A DNA stretch of 64,000 nucleotides from Streptomyces sp. TLI_053 (GCF_900105395.1 NZ_LT629775.1:3680001-3744000), one strand, 5' to 3'. Positions 9,567-20,570 are shown, numbered from the stretch's first letter. Made by a program: numbers and translations. The notes: generated by a model from the letters alone, not told the origin.

Positions 9567-9605
9567 GGTCGTGCGGGTCGGTCGTGCGGGTCGGTCGTGC
9601 GGGCG
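9567..9605. repeat. 13-bp tandem repeat, three units
   Basis: Three head-to-tail copies of GGTCGTGCGGGTC (the third slightly changed) lie directly upstream of the glnD start. Confidence 0.75.
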
Positions 9606-9619
9606 CCGGAACGCCGTCG

Positions 9620-9653
9620 GCGGGCCTGCGACCGTGGGGGGTCGCAGGCCCGC
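9620..9653. terminator. Hairpin between glnK and glnD
   Basis: A perfect 14-bp stem (9620-9633 with 9640-9653, loop GTGGGG) lies 53 bases after the glnK stop and 71 bases before glnD. It may attenuate read-through from amtB-glnK into glnD. Confidence 0.7.
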
Positions 9654-9706
9654 GGAAGGGGCTGTCGGGCAGGGCGCCGGAGAGGCGCCGGGCGGCCGGG
9701 GAGGCC

Positions 9707-11415
<1,709 letters not shown>

Positions 11416-11529
11416 CGGCGTACCTCCTGACTGGAAGCCGATCCGCACCCGGGTTCCTGTCCCGTGCACCGGGGCGTCGGCGTTGAGGAGGAGCGTGCCG
11501 AAGGCCGGTTTCGGCCGATGCCGCCGGTT

Positions 11530-11576
11530 GTTTCACCACCGTGACGAGGGCGACGGCGGGGTTACACCCGCGTGAA
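11530..11576 (-). promoter_or_regulatory. Two GlnR-type boxes upstream of amtB
   Basis: Read on the minus strand, GTCAC-n6-GAAAC (11545 to 11530) matches the GlnR a/b-site pattern gTnAC-n6-GaAAc. A second, TTCAC-n6-GTAAC (11576 to 11561), fits nearly as well. Centres are 31 bases apart. GlnR is the known nitrogen activator of amtB in streptomycetes; binding here is inferred. Confidence 0.7.
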
Positions 11577-11662
11577 CCCCGGCCGTGTCACGGGGCCGGA
11601 GGGGTTACCGTACGGCCGCCCCGCACGGGGTGTACCGGGGGCGGCACGGAGCGGGACGACAC

Positions 11663-11720
11663 GGCACGGCACGGCGCGGGGACGGCACGGCACGGCACGG
11701 CGCGGGGACGGCACGAGCGA
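11663..11720. repeat. Low-complexity CACGG tandem repeats
   Basis: Runs of GGCAC/GGCGC with a larger repeated block, each ending in GGCGCGGGGAC, fill the gap between the amtB promoter and the nsdA terminator. The surrounding 11640-11770 is similarly biased. No coding sense is seen. Confidence 0.7.
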
Positions 11721-11779
11721 CACGGCACCGCACGACACCGCACGACACCGAGCGGCGCGGAACGCCGCCGAACGACACC

Positions 11780-11807
11780 GACCGTGCCGTCGGCGGACGG
11801 CACGGTC
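11780..11807. terminator. Intrinsic terminator downstream of nsdA
   Basis: A perfect 12-bp stem (11780-11791 with 11796-11807) closed by a GGCG loop lies 93 bases after the nsdA stop. Confidence 0.75.
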
Positions 11808-11899
11808 GGCGGGTCGGGCCCGGCACGGGCACGTGGGCGGGGCGGGGCGGGGGCGAGCCTGGGTCGGAGGCAGGAAGCCGGGGCCGGACCGGTGTCGGC

Positions 11900-13354
11900 T
11901 CAGACCACCGAGACGTACTCCGGGATGTCCTGCACCACCCGCTCCTTCAGCCGGCTGACCGCGTCCACGCCCCGGTAGCGGGACGAGGCGGCCTCGGTGG
12001 TCTTGCGCACCCGGGAGTTGAGCCGCTCGGAGCGGACCTTGGTGGCGATGTCCACCGCCTGCTCGGCGAAGACCGCCGCCTGCTCCGGCTCGTTCTGGAG
12101 CAGGTGCACGCTGGCCATGCCGACCAGGTTGAAGGCGTAGGAGCGGACGTGGTCGCCGTCCTGCCGGAACAGGTCGACGGCGCGCTCCATCACCGGCGCG
12201 GACATCGAGGCGTAGAGCGCGCCGTTGTCGGAGTGGTAGGCGAGGTCGCGGAAGGAGTGCGCGTTCTCGGCGTTCAGCTCGGCCGGCGAGAAGAACTTCA
12301 GCCAGTCCGGGTCGGCGTCGCCCTCCCGGATGTCGGTGAAGGTGTCCTCGGCCAGCCGGACCGCCCGGGCGCACCGGTTCACCTCGCCGATGGTGGCGTA
12401 CGCGCGCGCCTCCATCGCGTACAGCAGGGACTGCTGGCGCGGGGTGGCGGTGTCCCGGCTGCCGTACTGGGCGAGGTGGATCAGCTCCAGCGCGTCCTCG
12501 CCCCGGTTGAGGTGGATCATCTGCCGGCTCATGTCGGTGAGGATCAGGGCGCCGAACGGGCGGTCCCCGGCCTCCTTGGCGGCGTGCAGCGCCAGGACGT
12601 AGTACTTCTGCGCACTCGGGTGCATGCCGACGTCGTAGGACATCCAGCCCGCCAGGTGGGCGAGCTCGGCGGTGAGCCGGAACAGCCGCCGGGTGGTCTG
12701 CTCCGGGTAGGTCTCCTGGAGCAGGTCGGTGACCTCGTGCAGCTGGCCGACCACGGCCTTGCGGCGCAGGCCGCCGCCGTTCTGGGCGTCCCACTGGCGG
12801 AACATGACCGTGGTCTGCTCCAGCAGTTCCAGCTCGGGCTCGGAGAGCCGCCCGGTGAACGGCTCTCCGCCGTTGGCCGCGGCCAGGATCGGCGTCGGGG
12901 CGCCGTTCGGGCCGGGGGCCAGCCAGCGCTGCATCGGCTCGATCAGGGCGGCGCCGGCGGTCAGGGCGAGCGAGGTACCCAGGAAGCCGCGCCGGTTGAG
13001 CATGAGGTCGCTGCGGGAGTAGTCACTGATCAACTGGACGGTCTGCGGGGCGCTCCACGGCAGGTCGACGCCGCCGCCGACGGTGGAGACCGGAACGGCG
13101 GCGCGCAGGCCGAGGTCCTCGATCGAGACCACCGAGCCGAACCGCTCGGAGAACAGCTCCGACATGATCTTGGGGATGGGTTCCCTGGGCTGCTCGCCGT
13201 CCAGCCAGCGGCGCACCCTCGAGGTGTCGGTGGAAACGTGGTGGGCGCCGATCTGCCTGGCCCGGCGGTTGACCTGGCGGGCCAACTCCCCCTTGGACCA
13301 GCCGCTGCGGGCGAACCACGTGGTCAGCTTCTCGTTGGGTTGCTTCTCTGCCAT
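11900..13354 (-). CDS. nsdA: NsdA, negative regulator of development and antibiotic production
   Basis: A 484-aa member of the streptomycete NsdA family; disruption of nsdA in S. coelicolor raises antibiotic output and sporulation. An N-terminal helix-turn-helix-like segment (SKGELARQVNRRARQIGAHH, then SRVRRWLDGEQPREPIP) precedes a central linker and a C-terminal helical region with tetratricopeptide character (NRGEDALELIHLAQYG, QSLLYAMEARAYATIGE). The hydrophobic stretch RRGFLGTSLALTAGAALIEP (about 122-141) resembles a Tat signal but is internal, so it is not an export signal. ATG at 13354. Neighbour order (amtB, nsdA, Prim-Pol-like gene, ftsY) is that of S. coelicolor as I recall it. Confidence 0.92.
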   Translation of the reverse strand: MAEKQPNEKLTTWFARSGWSKGELARQVNRRARQIGAHHVSTDTSRVRRWLDGEQPREPIPKIMSELFSERFGSVVSIEDLGLRAAVPVSTVGGGVDLPWSAPQTVQLISDYSRSDLMLNRRGFLGTSLALTAGAALIEPMQRWLAPGPNGAPTPILAAANGGEPFTGRLSEPELELLEQTTVMFRQWDAQNGGGLRRKAVVGQLHEVTDLLQETYPEQTTRRLFRLTAELAHLAGWMSYDVGMHPSAQKYYVLALHAAKEAGDRPFGALILTDMSRQMIHLNRGEDALELIHLAQYGSRDTATPRQQSLLYAMEARAYATIGEVNRCARAVRLAEDTFTDIREGDADPDWLKFFSPAELNAENAHSFRDLAYHSDNGALYASMSAPVMERAVDLFRQDGDHVRSYAFNLVGMASVHLLQNEPEQAAVFAEQAVDIATKVRSERLNSRVRKTTEAASSRYRGVDAVSRLKERVVQDIPEYVSVV

Positions 13355-13600
13355 GGGTCCCCATCCCGCCCGGCCCCCGCGGGGCCCCGATCGTGACCGC
13401 CCGACGGTTGCGGGCTCTTGCCAGCCGTGCCGTGACCGAACTGCGGCGCTGCCGTCGCAGACGAACCGTCAGTTCCCCAACTCCCGGCTCCCCAGGGCCC
13501 GGAGCGGCCCCCTGACGAGGTCCGTGTGCTGAACGTAACGCCCCGCGTACTGCCCCGGGGAGCGGCCCTGGCGAAACGCCACCTTTCGCCACCCCCAGGA

Positions 13601-13631
13601 GTGAACCGAAGCGTGTCGACAGACGGTTCAC
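13601..13631. promoter_or_regulatory. Spaced inverted repeat in the nsdA/Prim-Pol divergent gap
   Basis: GTGAACCG (13601-13608) and its complement CGGTTCAC (13624-13631) are separated by 15 bases. The gap 13355-13930 (576 bases) holds no gene and must carry both divergent promoters; this dyad is its clearest structure. The regulator is unknown. Confidence 0.45.
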
Positions 13632-13930
13632 TAGGAGGTCCCGACGGTCCGGCATATGCGGGCCGCCAAGTCCCCACGGATATCCGGCCCTTCGGGCGAA
13701 CCGCCGCCGCCACAGGGGTTTTCGCCACCCGCACCGATCACCGGCCGCCCCGCGCACAAGACGATCCGGCATCCGTACCGCCCGCCACAAGGCGGCGCCC
13801 GAGGCACACTCTCGCAACTGGCGCACACCGGGCGCTGCGCGCCGTCACCGCACAACGCACCACGCAACGGACAATCAACACAAAGTCACCGTCCCGTAAC
13901 CATCGGCAACCAGAACCTGTTGGGGGAGGC

Positions 13931-14602
13931 ATGGACAACCTGTTCGGCGAACTTCGACTGGGGAGCCTGCGGCTGGCACCGCTGGGCGCGCGCCGTCGCA
14001 CCCGCGTCACCACGAGCCAGGCGGCCGCGGAGTACACCGGCCGGTGGGGCTGGGCCGTCGTCGTCGGCGAGCCGGCCCGCGCCGCCGGCACCCCGGAGCG
14101 CTGCCACTGCGGCACCCCGCGCTGCGCCGCCCCCGGCCTGCACCCCGTGCCCGGAGCCGGCCCGGCCGCCGGCCCCGGCGCGGACGCCTCGGTGCTGTTC
14201 CCCACCGGCCGCGCCTTCGACGTCCTGGACGTGCCCGAGCAGGCCGGCCTCCAGGCACTGGTCCGGCTGGAGCGGATGGGCACCCAGGTCGGGCCGGTGC
14301 TCGCCGCGCCCACCGGACGGCTGCAGTTCCTGGTCGCGGCCGGTACCGCGCTCCGGCTGCCGGACCTGCTCTACCGGATGGGCTGGGACGACGCCGCGCT
14401 CGACCTCACCTGCCACGGCGAGGGCAGCTACGTCGCCGCGCCGCCCACCGTGCTGGCCGGCCTCGGCCCGGTCCGCTGGCTGCGCCGGCCGACCCGGGAC
14501 AACGCGGGCTGCCCGCCCGAGGCCCGACTGCTGCTGGGCACCCTCGCCTACGCCTGCCACCGCGGCCGTGAGCGCACGCCCGAACCGGCCTGGATCGCCT
14601 GA
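13931..14602 (+). CDS. Prim-Pol-like (bifunctional primase/polymerase N-terminal domain) protein
   Basis: A 223-aa protein resembling the N-terminal domain of actinobacterial bifunctional DNA primase/polymerases: AAAEYTGRWGWAVVVGEP, a Cys/His cluster (RCHCGTPRCAAPGLHP) and the late LPTG-like region. The usual Prim-Pol catalytic acidic pair is not obvious and the protein stops after this single domain, so enzymatic activity is doubtful. The ATG at 13931 has GGGGGAGG just upstream. It is divergent from nsdA and convergent with ftsY. S. coelicolor has a similar gene at this place, as I recall. Confidence 0.65.
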   Translation: MDNLFGELRLGSLRLAPLGARRRTRVTTSQAAAEYTGRWGWAVVVGEPARAAGTPERCHCGTPRCAAPGLHPVPGAGPAAGPGADASVLFPTGRAFDVLDVPEQAGLQALVRLERMGTQVGPVLAAPTGRLQFLVAAGTALRLPDLLYRMGWDDAALDLTCHGEGSYVAAPPTVLAGLGPVRWLRRPTRDNAGCPPEARLLLGTLAYACHRGRERTPEPAWIA

Positions 14603-14749
14603 GCCGGATCTTCGCCCGCTCTGGCGGGACCGGGGTCGGCCGGGGCGGGTCCGGGGCCGGCCGGGGTCGAAGCGCGGGCCGTCCGGGGTCGAAGCACGCG
14701 GGCCGGGTGTGTGGGTCGGCCGGCCGCTCGGGGCAGGGCCGGGAACGCC

Positions 14750-14782
14750 GAAGGGCCCGCCCCTCGCGGGGGCGGACCCTTC
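14750..14782. terminator. Intrinsic terminator downstream of ftsY
   Basis: A 14-bp stem with one mismatch (14750-14763 with 14769-14782, loop TCGCG) lies 20 bases past the ftsY stop, between convergent genes. Confidence 0.75.
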
Positions 14783-14801
14783 ATCGGTGGACCGACGGTC
14801 C

Positions 14802-15998
14802 TCAGTCCCCGATCAGCGCGTCCACGAACGCGCCCGGCTCGAACGGCGCCAGGTCGTCGGCGCCCTCGCCCAGACCGATCAGCTTGACCGGCACGCCCAG
14901 CTCCCGCTGGACCGCGATCACGATGCCGCCCTTGGCGGTGCCGTCCAGCTTGGTCAGCACGATGCCGGTGATGTCGACCACCTCGGCGAAGACCCGGGCC
15001 TGGACCAGCCCGTTCTGGCCGGTGGTGGCGTCCAGCACCAGCAGCACCTCGTCCACCGGGCCGTGCTTCTCGACGACCCGCTTGACCTTGCCCAGCTCGT
15101 CCATCAGACCGGTCTTGGTGTGCAGGCGGCCGGCGGTGTCCACCAGCACGGTGTCCACACCCTCGGCGATGCCCTCCTTGACCGCGTCGAAGGCGACCGA
15201 GGCCGGGTCACCGCCCTCGGGGCCGCGCACCGTGCGGGCGCCGACGCGCTCGCCCCAGGTCTGCAGCTGGTCCGCGGCGGCGGCGCGGAAGGTGTCGGCC
15301 GCGCCGAGCACCACGCTGCGGCCGTCGGCGACCAGCACCCGGGCCAGCTTGCCGGTGGTGGTGGTCTTGCCGACGCCGTTGACGCCGACCACGAGGACGA
15401 CCGCGGGGCCCTCCTCGTGCTTGGTGGAACGGACGGTGCGGTCGGCGTCCTTGCCGATCAGCTCGACCAGTTCCTCCCGCAGCAGGGCACGCAGCTCGTC
15501 CGGGCTGCGGGTGCCGAGCACCTTCACCCGGGTGCGCAGCCGCTCGACCAGCTCCTGGGTGGGGGCCACGCCGACGTCGGCGGTCAGCAGGGTGTCCTCG
15601 ATCTCCTCCCAGGTGTCCTCGTCGAGGTGCTCGCGGGAGAGCAGCGAGAGCAGCCCCTTGCCCAGCGAGTTCTGCGAGCGGGAGAGCCGCGAGCGCAGCC
15701 GGACCAGGCGGCCGGCGGTGGGCTCGGGGACCTCGACGGAGGGGGCCGCCGGCTCGGCGGGCGCCTCCTCCTCGGGGGCGGCCGGGAGCTCCACCTCCTC
15801 GACGGTGCGGCGCGGTTCCTCGGTGGGTGGCGCGGCCTCCTCGCCGACGGCGGGCTCGCGCGGGGTCGGGGGCGCCGTGATGACCGGCGCCTGCGACTTC
15901 GGGGGCAGCTGCTGGCGTCGTCTGCCGGAAACGACGAGTCCGGCGATCGCGCCGACGGCGACCACCGCGATGACTACGGCAAGAATCACGTATTCCAT
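14802..15998 (-). CDS. ftsY: Signal recognition particle receptor FtsY
   Basis: Membrane-associated SRP receptor GTPase, partner of Ffh. The 398-aa protein starts with a membrane helix (residues 1-24, [20 protein letters not shown]), then an acidic Pro/Glu-rich linker (A domain), and the NG GTPase domain with P-loop [20 protein letters not shown] and [10 protein letters not shown]. The N-terminal helix is the actinobacterial form of the membrane anchor. ATG at 15998. It lies 155 bases after smc in the same direction, a widespread smc-ftsY arrangement, so an operon is likely. Confidence 0.96.
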   Translation of the reverse strand: MEYVILAVVIAVVAVGAIAGLVVSGRRRQQLPPKSQAPVITAPPTPREPAVGEEAAPPTEEPRRTVEEVELPAAPEEEAPAEPAAPSVEVPEPTAGRLVRLRSRLSRSQNSLGKGLLSLLSREHLDEDTWEEIEDTLLTADVGVAPTQELVERLRTRVKVLGTRSPDELRALLREELVELIGKDADRTVRSTKHEEGPAVVLVVGVNGVGKTTTTGKLARVLVADGRSVVLGAADTFRAAAADQLQTWGERVGARTVRGPEGGDPASVAFDAVKEGIAEGVDTVLVDTAGRLHTKTGLMDELGKVKRVVEKHGPVDEVLLVLDATTGQNGLVQARVFAEVVDITGIVLTKLDGTAKGGIVIAVQRELGVPVKLIGLGEGADDLAPFEPGAFVDALIGD

Positions 15999-16153
15999 AA
16001 CCCCCCCAGTATCCGTGACGCCGGTCCGCGCGGACCGCAGGCGGCCGGGCGGATCAGGAACGGATCGGGAACGGGCCGGGAACGGACCGCCGCGCGCCCC
16101 TCCGCCCGATCACCGGCCGGTCACCGCCGGCTCAGGACGGGACCGCCGCCGGC

Positions 16154-19100
16154 TCAGGAGGGGACCGCCGCCGGCTCCGCCACCGGGTCGGCCGCGCGCC
16201 GGGTCCGCGGCTCCTTCCGGTCGTCCCGCAGCCGCTGGCTGATCACCTGCGAGATGCCGTCGCCCTTCATGGTCACGCCGTAGAGCGCATCGGCGGACTC
16301 CATGGTCAGCTTCTGGTGGGTGATCACGATGAGCTGGGAACTCTCCCGCAGCTCCTCCATGATCCCGATCAGCCGGCGCAGGTTGGTCTCGTCCAGCGCC
16401 GCCTCCACCTCGTCCATCACGTAGAAGGGGCTGGGCCTGGCCTTGAAGATCGAGACCAGCAGCGCCACCGCGGTGAGCGAGCGCTCGCCGCCGGAGAGCA
16501 GCGAGAGCCGCTTGACCTTCTTGCCGGGCGGGCGGGCCTCCACCTCGACCCCGGTGGTGAGCATGGAGTCCGGGTCGGTCAGCACCAACCGCCCCTCGCC
16601 GCCCGGGAACAGCCGGGAGAACACGCCCTCGAACTGCGCGGCGGTGTCGTGGTACGCGGCGGTGAACAGCTGCTCGACCCGCTGGTCGACGTCCTTGACG
16701 ATGTCCAGCAGATCGCGCCGCCCGCGCTTGAGGTCGTCCAACTGCTCGCCGAGGAACCGGTGGCGCTCCTCGAGGGCGGAGAACTCCTCCAGCGCCAGCG
16801 GGTTGACCTTGCCCAGCTGCTGGTACGCCCGCTCGGCCGTGCGCAGCCGCTTCTCCTGCTCGGCCCGGACGTACGGACGGGGCTCGCCCGGCTCCTGCCC
16901 CTCCTCCGGGGCCGAGGGCGGGACCGGCCGGTCGGGCCCGTAGGAGTCCAGCAGTTCGCCGCCCTCGATGCCGAACTCCTCCAGCGCGCGGCTCTCCAAC
17001 TGCTCGATCCGCAGCCGCTTCTCCGCCCGCAGCACCTCGTCGCGGTGCCCGGCGTCGACCAACTTGTCCAGCTCGTCCTTGAGTTCGCGGCCGTGCTCGC
17101 GGTGCTCCCGCAGCTCCGCCTCGCGGGCCGCCCTGGCCTGCTCGATCGCGGCCCGTTCGGCGTCCGCGCGGGCCAGCGACACCTCCAGGCAGGCGAGCAG
17201 TTGCCGGGCGCCCTCGGCGACCGCGACGGCGACGGCGGCGTCCTGCTCGGCCCGGCGGCGGCGTTCGGCGGCCCGGGTGCGCGCCTCGCGCTCGGCGCGG
17301 GCGGCCCGGTCCAGCTGGTCGGCCCGCCCGGCCAGGGCGCGGACCCGCTCCTCGTGGGTGCGCACCGCGAGCCGGGCCTCCAGTTCGGTCGCCCGGGCCG
17401 AGGCTGCGGCCCCGGCCAGCCGCTGCTGCTCGGCGGCGTCCGGCTCGTCCTCCCCGTCGGCGGCGGTCTCCTCGGCCACCGCCAGCCGTTCGGCCAGCTC
17501 CTCGGCGGTGGTGAGCAGCCGGTCCAGCCCCTCCTCGGCGCGGCCGGCGGCGGCGGTCAGCCGTTCGGCCTCGCCGGCGGCGGCCCTGGCCTGTCCGCCG
17601 AGCCGGCCGAGGGTGCCCGCCACCTCGGCCCGCGCGCGCTCCAGCTGCCTGCGCCGGAGGGCGAGTTGCTCCGTGGCGGCGGCCGACTCGCGTCGCCGTT
17701 CGGTGAGTTCGGCCAGCCGTTCGGCCGACTCGGCGCAGCGGACGTCGAGTTCGGCGATCGCCCGGGCGGCCTCGTCCACCGCCGCCCGGGTCTCCAGCAG
17801 GCTGGGCGCGGCGCCGGAGCCACCGTGGGCGAAGGCGGCGCCGAGCCGGTCGCCCTCGGCGGTGACCGCGCTCAGCGCGGGGTGCGCGGCGACCAGCCGA
17901 AGCGCCCGGTCGAGCGTGTCCACCACGGCGATCCCGGCCAGCAGGAGGCCGACGGCGGGCAGCAGCCCGGGCGGCCCGTCGACCAGGTCCACGGCCCAGC
18001 GGGCGCCGGGCGGCAACTCCCCCGCCGGCGACTCCCCCGCCCCGGCTCCGGACCGGGGGGCGCCGGCGATCAGCAGCGCGGCCCGGCCGGCGTCCTGCTC
18101 GCGCAGCAGCCGCAGAGCCTCGGCGGCGGCGCCGGGCGAGTCGACGGCCACCGCGTCGGCGGCGGCGCCGAGCGCGGCCGCGACGGCGGTCTCGTGGCCC
18201 GGGGCGATCCTCAGCAGTCCGGCGGCCGGGCCGAGCAGTCCGGTGAGCCGGTCCCCGGCGGCGAGCAGCGCGCCGCTGCCGTCCTTGCGGCGCAGGCCGA
18301 GCGCGAGCGCGTCGTGCCGGGCGGTCAGCGCGGCTCGCTCGCGCTCGGCGACGGCGGCCTCCTCACGCGCCGCGGCGAGCTCGCGCTCGACGGCGGCGAG
18401 CAGTTCCCCGGCCTCCTCGTACGCGGTGTCGGCCAGTTCGCCGTCCTCGGCCTCGGCGTCGACCCTGGCCCTCAGTTCCTCGTACTCCTCCTGGGCCGCC
18501 CCGGCGCGTTGCAGCGCCTCGTCCCGGGCCTCGGCGAGCCGGCCGATCTCGGCCTCGGCCGCGGCGGCCTTGGAGCGGGCGGCGGCGGCCTGCCCCTGGA
18601 GCCGGGCCAGTCCCTCACGGCGGTCGGCGATGGCCCGGGCGGCGTCCTTGAGCCGGCGTTCCTCGGCGGCCAGGTCGCGCTCCAGTCCGGCCTTGGTGTC
18701 GACCGCCTCGTCCAGTGCCTCCCGGGCCTGTTCCAGGGCCTCGGCCAGCGCGGCCTCTTCCTCCCTGACCCGCCCGGCCTCGCGCTCGAGCTCCTCCGGG
18801 TCCCGGCCGCGCCGCTCCTCGGGCTGCCCGTCGGCGGCCGCGTGCCGGGCCTTCGCCCCGGCCAGTCCGACGGTGCCGCGGGTGCGTTCGGCGAGGGCGG
18901 AGAGCCGGTACCAGGTCTGCCGGGCGGCCTCCAGGCCGGGGCCGAGCTGCTGGACCTGCGCCTCCAGCACGGCCTCGCGCTGGATCGCCCGGCCGAGTTC
19001 CTGCTCGACGGTGGAACGGCGCAGCCGCAGGGCCAGTTCGTCGGCGATCTCCGCCTCGACCGCCCGGCGCAGGGCGAGCAGGTCGTCGGCGAGCAGCCGC

Positions 19101-19780
19101 AGCCGGGCGTCGCGCAGGTCGGCCTGGATCCCGGCGGCCCGGCGGGCGATCCGGGCCTGTCGGCCGAGCGGGCCGAGCTGGCGCCGGAGTTCGGCCACCA
19201 GGTCCTGGACCCGGTTGAGGTTGACCTGCATCGCGTCGAGCTTCCGCAGCGCCTTCTCCTTGCGCTTGCGGTGCTTGAGTACGCCGGCCGCCTCCTCGAT
19301 GAAGGCGCGCCGGCCCATCGGGTCGGCCTGCAGGACGGAGTCGAGCCGGCCCTGCCCGACGATGACGTGCATCTCGCGGCCGATACCGGAGTCGGAGAGC
19401 AGTTCCTGGATGTCCAGCAGCCGGCAGGTGTCGCCGTTGAGCGCGTACTCGCTGCCGCCGTTGCGGAACATCGTCCGGGTGATGGTCACTTCGGCGTACT
19501 CGATCGGCAGCGCGCCGTCGGTGTTGTCGATGGTGAGGCTGACCTCGGCCCGGCCGAGCGGGGCGCGCCCGCTGGTCCCGGCGAAGATGACGTCCTCCAT
19601 CTTGCCGCCGCGCAGCGACTTGGCGCCCTGCTCGCCCATCACCCAGGAGAGCGCGTCGACGACGTTGGACTTGCCGGAGCCGTTCGGCCCGACCACGCAG
19701 GTGATGCCGGGCTCGAAGCGCAGGGTGGTGGCGGAGGCGAAGGACTTGAACCCGCGCAGCGTCAGACTCTTCAGGTGCAC
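16154..19780 (-). CDS. smc: Chromosome segregation protein SMC
   Basis: Structural maintenance of chromosomes ATPase that, with ScpA and ScpB, compacts and segregates the nucleoid. The 1208-aa product has an N-terminal ABC half with Walker A GPNGSGKSN near residue 32, long coiled coils, a hinge in the middle (about 510-660), a second coiled coil, and the C-terminal half with signature LSGGERS near 1093 and Walker B FYVMDEVEAALDE. The length fits the actinobacterial family. Start is GTG (MHLKSLTLRGFKSF), the conserved start. The last codons lie in a 22-bp tandem duplication that repeats the stop codon. Probably co-transcribed with ftsY. Confidence 0.97.
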   Translation of the reverse strand: MHLKSLTLRGFKSFASATTLRFEPGITCVVGPNGSGKSNVVDALSWVMGEQGAKSLRGGKMEDVIFAGTSGRAPLGRAEVSLTIDNTDGALPIEYAEVTITRTMFRNGGSEYALNGDTCRLLDIQELLSDSGIGREMHVIVGQGRLDSVLQADPMGRRAFIEEAAGVLKHRKRKEKALRKLDAMQVNLNRVQDLVAELRRQLGPLGRQARIARRAAGIQADLRDARLRLLADDLLALRRAVEAEIADELALRLRRSTVEQELGRAIQREAVLEAQVQQLGPGLEAARQTWYRLSALAERTRGTVGLAGAKARHAAADGQPEERRGRDPEELEREAGRVREEEAALAEALEQAREALDEAVDTKAGLERDLAAEERRLKDAARAIADRREGLARLQGQAAAARSKAAAAEAEIGRLAEARDEALQRAGAAQEEYEELRARVDAEAEDGELADTAYEEAGELLAAVERELAAAREEAAVAERERAALTARHDALALGLRRKDGSGALLAAGDRLTGLLGPAAGLLRIAPGHETAVAAALGAAADAVAVDSPGAAAEALRLLREQDAGRAALLIAGAPRSGAGAGESPAGELPPGARWAVDLVDGPPGLLPAVGLLLAGIAVVDTLDRALRLVAAHPALSAVTAEGDRLGAAFAHGGSGAAPSLLETRAAVDEAARAIAELDVRCAESAERLAELTERRRESAAATEQLALRRRQLERARAEVAGTLGRLGGQARAAAGEAERLTAAAGRAEEGLDRLLTTAEELAERLAVAEETAADGEDEPDAAEQQRLAGAAASARATELEARLAVRTHEERVRALAGRADQLDRAARAEREARTRAAERRRRAEQDAAVAVAVAEGARQLLACLEVSLARADAERAAIEQARAAREAELREHREHGRELKDELDKLVDAGHRDEVLRAEKRLRIEQLESRALEEFGIEGGELLDSYGPDRPVPPSAPEEGQEPGEPRPYVRAEQEKRLRTAERAYQQLGKVNPLALEEFSALEERHRFLGEQLDDLKRGRRDLLDIVKDVDQRVEQLFTAAYHDTAAQFEGVFSRLFPGGEGRLVLTDPDSMLTTGVEVEARPPGKKVKRLSLLSGGERSLTAVALLVSIFKARPSPFYVMDEVEAALDETNLRRLIGIMEELRESSQLIVITHQKLTMESADALYGVTMKGDGISQVISQRLRDDRKEPRTRRAADPVAEPAAVPS

Positions 19781-19887
19781 GCGCCGCTCTCCTCGCCCCT
19801 CGCTCGCCGGGCCCTGGGCGGGGCCCCGCGAGCGACTGTATCCGCCCGCCCCTCCGGGACCTGCGGCGATCGCGGCCGGACACGACG

Positions 19888-19913
19888 AAGGGACGCCACA
19901 CGGGGCGTCCCTT
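19888..19913. terminator. Intrinsic terminator downstream of the 67-aa gene
   Basis: A 10-bp perfect stem (AAGGGACGCC at 19888-19897 with 19904-19913, loop ACACGG) lies 66 bases beyond the stop of the small coiled-coil gene and before smc. Confidence 0.7.
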
Positions 19914-19978
19914 GCAAGCTGCGTCCCTTTCGGGGCGGCTCAGTGCACAGCGGCGTCGACCGGGAGATCGGGCGGGAC

Positions 19979-20182
19979 TCAGGTGAGAGCCGGCTCCCGC
20001 TGATCCAGGTCGATGCTGTTGAGCAACGAGTGCTCGCCGGCGACAGCGGTGAGTGCGTCGTTCACAGCCTGCATCCTGATGAGCTCGGCTTCGAGATCCT
20101 GGACGCGCTGCTGCAGCCGTCGCATCTCGGAGAGCATTCGCGGGTCGGGGCCGCCGACGTACCCGAGAAGCGCCTTTGCCAT
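19979..20182 (-). CDS. Conserved small coiled-coil protein
   Basis: A 67-aa soluble protein beginning MAKALLGYVGG, followed by a heptad-rich helix (MRRLQQRVQDLEAELIRMQ) and a short tail. It matches a family of small actinobacterial proteins beside smc that I recall only as hypothetical. The ATG at 20182 is chosen because GGAGG lies 11-15 bases before it and the start is the conserved one; longer forms upstream are not plausible. The coiled coil suggests dimerisation or a partner protein. No function is claimed. Confidence 0.75.
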   Translation of the reverse strand: MAKALLGYVGGPDPRMLSEMRRLQQRVQDLEAELIRMQAVNDALTAVAGEHSLLNSIDLDQREPALT

Positions 20183-20541
20183 GATGAATGGTCCTCCACG
20201 CTGAGTGACCGAACCGGAACGGTACAGGTCTAGGGGGAAGGGGGACGCACGCGCGGCGTGCACCGGCAGTGCTGGCTGGGCACTACGGCACAACCACCGT
20301 GAGCTGGGCTCACGGGGGCATGCACCTACCGGGATAACGCGGTCGTGTGCGCGGGTTTCCAGCGTCTCACCAAAGACGGTACGGGTCAACACGATCACCG
20401 CACGCTACCGCGCCCCTGTCACCTGCCTGGCGGTGTCATCACGCCCGGCGGCTCCGAAGGGGGGTCCACCACATGCTCGTGGATCATCGTTCGATGCGGA
20501 GTCAACCACGAGTCTGCCCGGATGGCAACCGTACGACACCG
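20183..20541. other. Gene-free stretch upstream of the small coiled-coil gene
   Basis: About 360 bases between the 67-aa gene and the acyP terminator. It must hold the promoter of the 67-aa gene. I see no clear -35/-10 pair, operator or hidden gene. Confidence 0.5.
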
Positions 20542-20570
20542 CCGGTTGACGATCGTTTTCGATCGACCGG
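20542..20570. terminator. Hairpin downstream of acyP
   Basis: CGATCG-TTTT-CGATCG (20550-20565) is extended by a 5-bp outer stem CCGGT/ACCGG across a 3-base bulge. It starts 25 bases after the acyP stop. There is no T tract on the minus strand. Confidence 0.55.

Noticed and set aside
11640..11830. Coding frames in the CACGG-repeat region
   Set aside because: All six frames are open because of base composition; the translations are Arg/Thr/His or Pro/Arg repeats with no start or ribosome-site support.
12962..13021. Tat signal peptide in NsdA (RRGFLGTSLALTAGAA)
   Set aside because: It lies at about residue 122, behind a DNA-binding-like domain; export is not plausible.
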